In this document: piece by piece, positions 54,166 through 64,000 of the stretch
How the letters are laid out: every line of letters begins with the position of its first letter
Numbering within the stretch: the stretch's first letter is position 1
Assembly: GCA_030248215.1 (NCBI GenBank)
Contig: JASANG010000301.1
Coordinates: 1 to 64,000, forward strand
Reading direction: 5' to 3'
From: Enoplolaimus lenunculus
Lineage: Eukaryota; Nematoda; Enoplea; Enoplida; Thoracostomopsidae
DNA: 64,000 nucleotides
Made by a program: the position numbers and the translations under genes
The notes under the pieces: model-generated
The model's database searches: none
What the model was told of the DNA's origin: nothing
What the model saw: only the letters and a program-made list of their open reading frames with translations

Positions 54166-56412
54166 GGAACTTGGTTGTCATAAACAATCTTATACATTTT
54201 TCGAATGTTGGATATTGCATTGAACAGATGAACGTGTTTCGAAGTTTGACAATGTCTGAAAGCACGGAACACACCTTTTCTATCTAGGTAGTAAGTATAA
54301 TAACAAAAGAACTGTGGCATCTGTCAATCGACAATTTTATATGAGAATAGGTTCATTTAAGAACTATTATTGTGCCAATTTTATTAAATTCGTCGCCGGT
54401 TTGTTAGTTAACTAGCTAGTTTTATAACGTTTTTGAATTTTGGTAGTTTGGATTGAAATTATGTGATGTTAAAATCCCACTCAATATCGGACTGGCTCTG
54501 TGACAGTAATACGGGGCATAAAAGAAGTTCAATTTATATAATTTGTTTAGTTTTTCTAATATCTTTATTGTAGTCTCGTTTTTAAGAAGAAAGGTTTGAT
54601 TCATTATTGATATTGTAGGGCAAACCGCATTCGGTCCAAATTTTTCTTTCCCGAACTGAAATCCTGGCTCTCATTTTCCCCCTGCTATAGTTTTTTACCT
54701 TGTATTTTCAGAAAACAACTGTTCATCTACCTACTGTGCCTACTATTTCAAAATGTCTAGAAAGAAGAAGCCGGACGTCAGTGTCAAATTGCTAAGAGGG
54801 GGTATGCTGACTTGGCGAAAGCACGAGGGAGTGGGCGATTACGAACGTGCATTTGAAATTTTGTAATAGGAGTAAGTGTATTACGAAACTATAAGATACG
54901 TTCATATTAGTATATACTAGGGGTGCAGCCGAAGTTCCGGCTATAAAAAAGCCAGAAATTGGAATTGTTTCTTTTTTACGGCAGATTGTTTGAGTCAGAT
55001 CTGAATACAGACTTATCAATTTGCATCTCGAAAATTTTACTAAAACCCCTCGGTATTGTATAGGGACTGAGGAAATATCAGAGCTATTAACTAGCAGCTG
55101 GAAGAGCGGGCTTTCCCACCGGGGGGGGACTTGTACCTACGGATACGGAAACGTTTTCGCGACTGCCCTGCGCCACGTTGCCCGCCATCTCCCAACTGCA
55201 TTTTTGCGTGGACTGCGTGTGTCGACCGTAGGTTGTGGGCAAGCATACATAAGAATACCCATTACCTATACATTGTGCATATGCACCAGGACACACATGT
55301 GTAACATGCGTACAACACACAACCGCCCCAGGCAACTAACTTTCATCTACAGATTTCAGCATATTTTAAAGAATTTGACGCATGTTTTTGTCAAACTCGG
55401 AAAACTGGCTAGCTGCACATACGTAAGAGAAACAGACATTTGAGCAAGCATAATTTATGTTCTCTGTGTAATATATAGTCCGGTGTTTTCATATTTTTAG
55501 GGGTTATTTCGAAGGTTCTGCCTAGTTTAAAAAACAAATTAATTGTTCATTGTAAGATAGTTTTCGCTCAAACTCTGTAAACAAATTCGAGGATGCCTTT
55601 AATGATGATGAAGAGAGGGCCATCGCTTATGGAGTAAGTTTTAGAACATAGTCCGTGCACTACGTAAATACTTTTACATAAAATCAGAGCATATGTTAGG
55701 AATCGCTCCCGGACGTCTACATAATTGTAACCACTATAACTTTTTCGGTTAGAATCATTATGAATTATGAATTGTTTATCATTATGTTTAGTTTTATATT
55801 TTGCAAAAAAATATGGGTGTTTTAACGTTTCTTTCAGAAAACTGATTTTTGAAAAGGCATACTGTGAATACGGATTGATTTGGACTGAAGAAATGAAAAC
55901 TTTAAAGTTTCGAGATTGATGTAAGGTGTCGGGAACTTTAGCTCAACTGGTGAGTAATTTTGTTCTGTCAGGAACTAATACTGTTTCGCTGGCTGCCATC
56001 ACTTAACAAACTTTTATTTGCATTTAACCAGCTTTGCCCTAATAGAAAACATCATTTAGCGAAGAAACTTTTATGGAAACTTTAACATGATGTATCTTTT
56101 GCTGTAGTCATAAAATCGTATATGTTGAGTATATATGTATTGGATTATATATACAGAAAACAAAAGTAGGCAAAAGTTTAATAGTGCACGAAGTAATATA
56201 GTGATTTTAAGAATCCGTTACGTGCACTGTTCCTGTCGTTAACTGTCGAAACCTGTGTAACGAGTATTTTTCGTACAATATATTAGAATATCGTAGTCAT
56301 GAAATTAATCTTAGATTAAACTGTTTGGTAAGGACGGTGACGGTTGTTAGCATAAGAAACATTAAAGTTATACATTTCCGTTATAAAATTTTTTTAAGTT
56401 GTACCGACAAGA

Positions 56413-56911
56413 ACGCTACAAGAGAATTCTACGATATTTATATTGGTTTGATGCGAGATACACAGGTATGCTTTGCACTTTCTGAGGTATATGCTGTAGA
56501 TGCTACAAAGCACAGGTCAATGATAGGCAAAAAGTTTTGAAATTATCTGGAATTCATATCATTCAGGTGGTATTTTTCAAAATTCCTGGAAAATGAAATC
56601 TGAGCTGTAGCAAGGATAGCAGGTTTAATAACAGGATTGCTACATTTGCAAACTATCCGTTCAAAACGCTACAAAGAATCATACGATATTTATATTGGCT
56701 TGATGCGAGATACACAGGTATGCTTTGCACTTTCTGAGGTATATACTGTAGATGTTACAAAGCACAGGTCAATGATAGGCAAAAGCTTGAAATTATCTGG
56801 AATTCATATCATTCAGGTGGTATTTTTCAAAATTCCTGGAAAATGAAATCTGAGCTGTAGCAAGGATAGCAGGTTTAATAACAGGATTGTTACATTTGCA
56901 AACTATCGTTC
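56413..56911. repeat. 249-bp tandem duplication, right-arm version
   Basis: The copies end near 56662 and 56911. The outer copy is almost identical to the left arm. The inner copy (before about 56662) has several substitutions and homopolymer-length changes, including in the exon 4 sequence. The drop in identity between arms occurs at this repeat boundary. Confidence 0.85.
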
Positions 56912-57558
56912 AACACATTTCTATGTCGGATTTGTTTTGTATTTTTAGGATGATTTTGAAGAAGAACGTCAAATTAATATGTTGGGAGTCTTGGCGCAAC
57001 TGGCCGATGCAGATTCATTACAGGAGGTTACTGTAAAATTATTCTGTCGACTGTGTTTTAGTTTTCACGTATCAGGTTATTTTGATACTGTGTTTTGGCA
57101 ATTTTGTGCATGCTCTGTTTACGCAGCAATCCTTTTAGCAGTTATAGATTTATTATGCGCACGCTGATTCGTCGTTGTAATTTTATTGCAATATATTTTC
57201 AGCTTGATAAGGAACGAAATTACGAATTTGCGTATAATCATGGAAGCCGTCTTTTGGCTGCTGAGCAGTATGGAAAAGCAGAGCGCATATTGCGAAAAGC
57301 TGTCGGTAAATATATTTAATTGTTTTTAATGAGTTTTCTGAAAATTTTACTTGGAATTTAGTGTAACGTATAATATCCTAAAAGTTACCTTTTTAAATGA
57401 TCAAAACGTAGTTATTGTTATAATGCACGTATATGTTAAAATAGAAAATTATTTACTTTTGGTTATATTGTAAAGCCTTAAGCCGTATTGAATAACAGTA
57501 TATTATAGTTTTATACTCTGTATGGGAATTCATATCAAAGTTTGTGTTTGGAAAAGTT

Positions 57559-57836
57559 CAGCCCTATTCACACTTGCAAATTTCAGCTGCGACAACTTGC
57601 AACTACAAATTGCACACAGAACTTGCATTTCTTCATCAGCCAATGAGAAAACGGCTGCAATAAATTCATCGAACTTGCATGTTTGTTCACTCATGTGAAC
57701 TAAATTCCTAGCGATTGGTTTTAATGAATTATTAGCAGTTGCAAGTTTTTCGAACGGGATTTTGCACAAAACTTGCAAGTGCAAGTTGCAGCTACAGGTT
57801 CTCGCAGTAAAAACTTATACGTGTGAATAGCGCTTT
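57559..57836. mobile_element. MITE family D, right-arm mirror copy
   Basis: Reverse complement of 50270-50547 in intron 6 of the second SRP72 copy, with the same AGCCCTATTCACACTTGCAA end. Confidence 0.8.
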
Positions 57837-58340
57837 AAGTGTTGAATTTATATTTTGTTGATCCAAAACAACGTTTGTATTATTTAGAATTGTGTACTGC
57901 GTCTGTTGATGAAGAAGACCTTGAAGAGGAACTGGCAATCATTAAGTAGGTATATATTTATAATATAGATTGAACATGATTTGATTGCCAATTATAAAAG
58001 GAATGGTACTGAGCCTTTTTGGTACAAAGCATGTATGGTTTGTGTCGAATCGCTGAAAACATGTTTCCGCGAATTGTTTTTATGTTGTTTTCAATGTGAA
58101 ATATCAGTTTTAAATTATTACTTAAGCAGATAAATTTGATAATGTGTATATATAATGTTTTGCTGTTGTAGGACTCAACTGGCATACGCGCTGCAAAAAC
58201 AAGGCAAAATAGATGAAGCAACATCAATCTATAACGATATTATTAAACAAAAGTAGTATTATGTTATTAGTTAACGGATGTTTCTTTTGTAATGTTTGTT
58301 ATTTTATTGCCAAACTTATGGTATATAGAGTCATTGTAGT

Positions 58341-58451
58341 GAAAAGTTTGCATGGTTGCGTAGCTCGATGGTTAGAGGAGTGGACCGGTAATCCGTACGT
58401 CATGTGTTCGAGCCCCATCGCGTCTGCCGCAAAACTTTTATGAAGAACTCT
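58341..58451 (+). mobile_element. tRNA-derived SINE (family 1), right-arm mirror copy
   Basis: Plus-strand version of the SINE at 49655-49765, with A box TAGCTCGATGGTTAGAG and B box GTGTTCGAGCC, in intron 8 of the second SRP72 copy. Confidence 0.8.
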
Positions 58452-60720
58452 GTGTTTTTCTGTTAGCTTAGAATCTTTTATAAATCTTATTTCTGATAAT
58501 TTGCGTTCGTCTATCGTTCGTAGATTAAATTGTTTGGGTGTTCTCTCAAAGCGCCCCAACGTGGATGAAGCCTGATTTTGTCGAGACCCACCGAATACCC
58601 AGCTGGTAATTGACAACAAGGGCACGAATATAGTATAAGTTATGAAGACGAAGAGTATAAATCGGTAAAATTGCTTGTACGGTCGTATTATTTCTTTGAT
58701 TTTAGGCCGGATGATGCGACGTTATCGGCAGTGGCTTCAAATAATTTGGTTGCTTTGAAAAGGGTTAGTAGTCAGTAGTCGTAATTAATTGTCTATTTTT
58801 TTCTGCTTTCTGATCGAAGCACAAAGGATACAGAGTGATTTTCAAAAAGTTACGTCATTGTCAGTAAATTTTTATTCTTAAATCTTAGCTGACTATTTTT
58901 TGTAGGTGAATACGTTATACAGTGGTGTCAAGTTTGCATTACACCATTTATATCTGGGATCATAAGGAGATCATTTAGTTATAGCTCAGTTCTCTGCCAG
59001 AAGGTATGAACAGTGTTTTGTGTTAAAGTTTTAGGCTTTGTGTTTTCAAACAGTTTTAAATTTGAGTACGTTCGTTGTAAATAAACGAAATGCCTGACAT
59101 TGATTGGAATGGTTTTAAACTTTTGAAATTTTTTGTGTAGGATCAGAACGTTTGGGATTCGCGTAAGAAGATGAAAGTCTGTACGAGCAAAGATTTGCAA
59201 CAAAAATTGAATTCCAAACAACAGTTTGCCCTCCTTGTGAACTCAACGTTACTGAATTTGTACAGCAATCAGGTATATATTACGTTTTCAGATTTTCAGT
59301 TAATTTGCACTAAACTAATTTAAACTGTTGCTGTCGCCGTAAGTATTTATTGTTTTCGTTTTGTAAAAGAAGACTCGAATCGGATTCTTAGTTTGTTATG
59401 TTTTGGTGAGCTAAATACGAATATGGTGTTTCTGTCATACAAATCCTTCATAAACATATTAGTCGTGCTCTTGGAAAACTTTATTTGGTTTACATATTAT
59501 CTCTACGCTAGCGAACTATAGTTGACTTTGAAAATACGATTTGAAGCCGACCTGTGTATTGTCGGATGTTGAAGTGACAAGAGAGTACAGTTGGTTCGTG
59601 GAACAGTTATTTTGTGGTGAAAACTTACATTGGGCAAACTACATAACGGTTAATTAATCGATCACTGAGATCAACTTTTTTGCGTTGATTAACTTGGTAC
59701 TTGGTAATTTTGACTTTTCAGCTTGAAGCATGCAAGGCTGGAACTGCAGAGTTGGAATCGAAATTTAACGCGGCGGAAATAGCTGTGTTGCTGAAAGCGA
59801 GTTTGAAATTGCGCGAAAAGAAACCTGATGGTGCCATACAATTGTTATCGGTAAGTCACGACCTTGTTCAGCTTTTTGAATTGGCACATTTGAAGTGGTC
59901 CTATTGACGTATATGACTTTCAAAACCTATTATGAGACGTTTTCTTCTAGTTATACCGACTTCTGTTGTACTACAAATCCATAAGTCGATAATAATTCTT
60001 AAGGAAGTGCATGCAACTAACTGTGTTTTGCACGGCACAAAATATTTTGTTCTTGATTTTTGGTGGACTGTCGCGACTAATGATCGCAATACCGTGAATG
60101 ATATTTCCCATGCTGTAACTGTATGTTATTTCTGTACACTTCTGATTAATAATAAACTAAAAATGCTTAAGAAGTTTGTTGATTAAAAACGCTCATTAAC
60201 ATCAGAGCTCGCTACGCATGTAAGTTAACCTTACCTGTTTGCTGTGTTCAGCATTTGATGAATATTCAGTAACCACGAAACGTGTGTTCAGAGTCAAATT
60301 TAATTTTATAACTTTCTGAAGCATTGCATTTTCTTCCAGGATTACGCAGCAACGCACAAATCAGATAGTTCGTCTCGTGTGGCGCTGGCTTTGGCGCAGC
60401 TGTACTTGAGTGAATCGCGTCTGGAAGAAGCATTTTCTTTATTGGAACCTCTGTCCCATCATCCATCAATCCTTGGGTTGTGTGTTGGTTTGTCGCAAGC
60501 GATTGGAAACAGAGATTCCGCACGAAATTTACTCGAATCTGCGTTACAGAGGCATCGGGTAAGTTGAAATCAAGAGCTCATTTTGTAGGACCTTTACAGA
60601 GGAAACATTTGATTTTTAGCCTGGTTATAAATTGATGAATTTCAGACTGAATATACCGAATGGTAACTTTATTGAAAATCGTCTTATGTACGTAGATTAC
60701 CGTTGCAATACTCTTGGTAG

Positions 60721-60920
60721 AGTTAGGGTTGCGCTATACTGGACGTCCAGCGTCGTTCTTCACCGTCCATCATCCGTACGGCGCCGTCTTTCACCGTTCG
60801 TACCATACGTTATGGTACGTGAATTTGCGTACGATACCGCACAGTTACGGACGGTGCCGCACGATGACGGACGGCGCCGTACGGTGACGGCGACGGACGG
60901 CACCGTACGGGTGATGCACT
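60721..60920. mobile_element. Family B MITE, right-arm mirror copy
   Basis: Reverse complement of the element at 47186-47385, starting AGTTAGGGTTGCGCTATACT. It lies in intron 12 of the second SRP72 copy. Confidence 0.7.
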
Positions 60921-63766
60921 TTGGTAAACAACTCTATTAAGTATTGCTGTGCTCTTATGCTTTTAATAAATTATTACTTGTTGTAAGAAAGTATTGTCGA
61001 ACTACTAACATCGGTTCATGGCGTTATCCATAAACATTCTCGTATACCAGCATCGGTCAGCTTAGTGTTTTTCAGGATTAAATTGTTTATGTAACACTGA
61101 ATATTATTAAATTTTGCAGCCGTGCCTTTGAAAGTGTTTTTTATTTTATTTTAGGGCAGTAGTCAACTACTTGAACGAACTATCCGCGAGGAACTTGCGG
61201 CAATGGCCATAGATGATGATAAATTTTCAGTGGCAACAAAGCATTTGGAAGAACTTCGCAAGTAATTTACTGATTCCATGTTGTGAGAATACTTTATACA
61301 GCACAGATTTCTTTGTATATTAGTACTATCTAGATACAATCATCTATATTTTATAGGTTTTGTGTCAACTCACGTTTGAATGTCGCAATGAAGTTTGATC
61401 CAGAACTATCATTAGAATTATTCGACGCCAGCTGGTAATAGGGTAATATTTTACAGTAATTCCACAGATTGTTACGTATTTCAGATTAGCTCCCTCGGAT
61501 CCGCTTGTTTTGGCAAGACTGATTAAAGCGTATTCTAAGTATGACCCTTCGAAAGCTCAAGAGTAAGTATCTTGCCTTTGTATATAGTCACGACCGGTTG
61601 TGAGGCTACCAGGCGAGCGGATATAGCATTTTATCAGCTTTTGAACACTTTCACCCACATTTACGCTTAGTTCTATGTTTAGTAATATTCTTATTCATGT
61701 GTATGCTTTTGCGTAAACCTAAGCCTATCTCTTAACCTTAAGTATTTGGGAAGTACATTTTGCGGTAAGAATTCAGGACTCCATTCTCTCGGGCAGACGC
61801 ACGCAAGTTAGTGCGGCTGTGGTTTGTTTCAAATGTTTTATAGGCGTTAAAAAGTAGTTTCAAATTGCATAGCTTGCGTCTGCCACCGCGTGCTGCTGCG
61901 GGTCCACTTTCTGACCATAACTGTACATTATTATACAAGAGCCGAGTTTTCTATATTTTTTATTTTCATACTTGAAAGTGCCCTATCCATCCCGGTAAAT
62001 TTTGGTCAATTTCGCGGTTGTGTAACCGTCCACAACCGCAGAAGTTCAGTCTTGTCCAAAAGTCATAATGAGTTTTGTTTCAGACTGCTTGAGAGTGATG
62101 TGCGCAGAATAGTAGATCTTGACAAAAACATTGACGTTGACGAGCTAGAAAATTCATCGTGGTTGTTCCTTGGATCAAAGTATTTGGCTAAACGTACAAC
62201 AAAAGCCAAGTAAGTGGTAGTTTACGTATTTTTATGATAATTATTTTGTAAGGAGTACCTGGCAATGATACTAGAAGTGCGACGAAAGTATATTTCAGTT
62301 CATTTTAATACTGTTGGTATTGTTCAGATGTCAAACAGTGTATTACATGGAGTGATTGAACACACAAAAACAATAGGAGGAATGACTTATTTGACCTTAT
62401 CGCGCTATAAAATGTTTTTGTTTTTCAGGGATACTCCTCTGTCAGAACATGCTCAAAAGCGAAGAAAACGGAAGCGGAAGCGTTAGTTTAACTCTGGAGG
62501 GATATTGTTTTTGAATGAATTGTTTTGTACTCAGAGGCAGAAAGTTGGTTATTCATACAGCTTAGATGTTATGCATTGCGCAAACCCGGCGAGGTGACAA
62601 AGGTGATAAATGGTTTCACTTACGCTCACGTAGAATTCGGCCGTACCCGTGACTCTGATTACGTTTTTCTTTAACCTATGATAAATAAACTGGTAATGCG
62701 CCCTTTGCCTTTGTTGGCTTGCTAAACGAATATTCATAGTTTTATGTTCAATCAAAGAAAGGTGTTAAAGTTTTCTCGAATTCGTTTACTTGAAATGTTT
62801 AATTTGGCCTCAAATCGTATTCAGGTTCTATATTAACTAAACGCTTTGTAGTGATTCTGAGGATTGCAAACCGATTCTATTCGTCTTGCTGAGCACTGCA
62901 TTATTGAAAAATTAACGAAGTCATGATATTAATGTATACAGGTTACAACATATATTAGCATGATTGAAGTTTGATTTCAGCCAGATTGCCTCAAAACTAC
63001 GATCCTAGCGTTCCTCCAGATCCGGAACGATGGCTACCGCGTTATGAGCGTTCACAATATAAAAAGAAAAAAGACAAACGGTCACGTGATAAAGACATTT
63101 CAAGAGGGACACAGGGTTCCGCTGCTGTAAACGAGAACTTGTAAGCAGACAAATTATATATAAAGTTTTGCAGTTGTTAATCAAACACACCTTGTTTAGT
63201 TGTGTCCGGTGAGTGCCGGTGTTGAACTATTCGCTTTGAGATAAGTGTTTGTATTGTCAAATGTGTGACCACGCCTTTGACATATACATGTATATAAATA
63301 CATAGCGTAACACTAGGGCGAACAAGGCATACAAGTGATATCAAGGTTTTAGGGATTCCACTCAACGTGCAAAAGGTACGAGTCCCGATGCGGGCACACC
63401 GGTTTCGCCGAAACCAGCTCCAGCGGCAGCAGGACCACGACAGCAGCGGCCAGCGGGTGGGCCGAGAAAGCCAAAACGTGGAGGGAAGCGATAACATTAA
63501 TTGATAAAAATGGTGACGGTTTCGAACTGGGGTTATTTTTTCAAGTATTAATGCTTAAGTTTCGGCGAAGTAGTATCAAAATAGACAAAACACGTTATGT
63601 AAATTTTTACCCACCAGAAACCTGGACGCCCTTTAAAGTAACATGGGCCGACCAATTAATGTCATATTTCCACAGGCAGTTCAGTGCAGTCGAATGTTTA
63701 CAATAGATGCTAGGATACGTCTACATAAAATATTGCGAATGAAGCAAATTATTGTTATGCACAAGT

Positions 63767-63772
63767 ATAATG
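63767..63772 (+). terminator. AATAAA poly(A) signal candidate, right SRP72 copy
   Basis: Exact mirror of the hexamer at 44334-44339, 273 bp after the stop at 63492-63494. Confidence 0.4.
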
Positions 63773-63938
63773 TTTAAATAAAGGTAAACATGTGATGGAT
63801 TTTTGTCAGCGATGAGCGAATATTCTAAGTTCAAACTATTTTTTGCTTGTAGGCTTAGGAATATGTTTATGATGTTGTCACGAAAGTCTTCTAGGAGGTG
63901 CCGAAAACTGGAAACTGGAAAAGTTAAACTTATATTCT

Positions 63939-64000
63939 CTACACACAAAATAGTCTAAAAATTTCAAGACTTCTACTTTCTTAAATTTTTAAGACAAATT
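63939..64000. mobile_element. MITE family F, right-arm mirror copy cut by the window end
   Basis: It starts CTACACACAAAATAGTCT, the reverse complement of the right end of 43861-44167, and runs off the window. The inverted duplication therefore extends at least to 64000. Confidence 0.8.

Larger units (their letters stand above)
54753..63494 (+). pseudogene. SRP72: Second SRP72 copy: exons 1-4 disrupted, exons 5-18 intact
   Basis: This is the inverted copy of the gene at 44612-53306. Exons 5-18 match the left copy: 56953-57030, 57203-57305, 57885-57942, 58172-58252, 58706-58763, 59141-59272, 59722-59850, 60340-60558, 61155-61261, 61485-61562, 62084-62209, 62429-62481, 62981-63140 and 63353-63494. 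All have usable splice sites and frames. The 5' part is damaged. Exon 1 starts at ATG 54753 but inserted bases put it out of frame, and it reaches TAA within 40 codons. Exon 2 (about 55520-55631) has lost its clear acceptor and several codons. Exons 3 and 4 carry frameshifting indels. As read, no full SRP72 can be made. If the inner 2.5 kb is low-quality sequence, the real copy could be whole or may not exist. Confidence 0.75.
54166..64000. repeat. Right arm of the giant inverted duplication
   Basis: Reverse complement of 44106-53877. The inner part (54166 to about 56662) differs from the left arm by many substitutions and small insertions or deletions, often in homopolymer runs. The outer part (56663-64000) is nearly identical to the left arm. 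Differences noticed in the outer part include A for G near 57168 (Ile for Val in an intronic frame), a synonymous change in exon 5, a 3-bp indel near 57415 and one base near 60645. Confidence 0.95.

Noticed and set aside
58341-58425. Functional tRNA gene in SRP72 intron 8
   Set aside because: A and B boxes are present but the acceptor stem does not pair and position 33 of the loop is C; similar heads with a shared tail at other loci show it is a SINE.
61357-61434. Open segment taken at first as a regular SRP72 exon
   Set aside because: Joining exon 13 directly to the next exon restores the family sequence (LEELRK-LAPSDPLVLARLIKAYS), whereas including this segment creates a stop. It was moved to the findings as a possible alternative exon.
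54753-63494. Second SRP72 copy as an independent working gene
   Set aside because: Exons 1-4 as read are frameshifted and exon 2 lacks a clear acceptor, so the full protein cannot be made from this sequence; it was recorded as a pseudogene or possible artefact.

Overview
The window is animal (metazoan) nuclear DNA. It is AT-rich, has GT-AG introns, and carries three conserved eukaryotic genes whose exons can be joined by splice sites and reading phase. The species cannot be named from the sequence. A marine invertebrate, possibly a tunicate, would fit the modest introns and the dense load of tiny non-autonomous DNA transposons, but this is a guess. I see no retrovirus-like, Polinton-like or LINE coding sequence.

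Layout: 1-3248 is intergenic, with one weak candidate minus-strand exon. 3249-7820 (+) is a complete 10-exon N-myristoyltransferase gene (493 aa). 7821-12496 is repeat-bearing intergenic DNA. 12497-28493 (-) is a 13-exon furin-type proprotein convertase (810 aa) with all catalytic residues; it ends in a hydrophobic segment without the usual Cys-rich region or cytoplasmic tail. Its 7.9 kb intron 3 is full of repeats. 28494-44611 is a 16 kb repeat field of MITEs, tRNA-derived SINEs, minisatellites and TTAGGC-like runs. 44612-53306 (-) is an intact 18-exon SRP72 gene (646 aa). 54753-63494 (+) is a second SRP72 copy facing the first head to head.

The most striking structure is this inverted duplication. 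Arm 44106-53877 is repeated as the reverse complement at 54166-64000, round a spacer of about 290 bp. The outer 7 kb of each arm are almost identical, while the inner 2.5 kb of the right arm are clearly diverged and rich in small indels. As a result SRP72 exons 1-4 are broken in the right copy, while exons 5-18 are intact. The change in identity sits at a 249 bp tandem duplication. Either this is a real palindrome homogenised outside its core, or it is a fold-back assembly join with unpolished sequence; the sequence alone cannot decide.

The three genes are housekeeping functions that work separately: lipid modification of proteins in the cytosol, proprotein cleavage in the Golgi, and the signal recognition particle. 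They show no sign of forming a cluster with a shared role. The less familiar content is the repeat population, which includes several MITE families with terminal inverted repeats (two copies of one family have perfect 8-bp target duplications, pointing to hAT), two tRNA-derived SINE families, and a short dispersed 41-45 bp motif.
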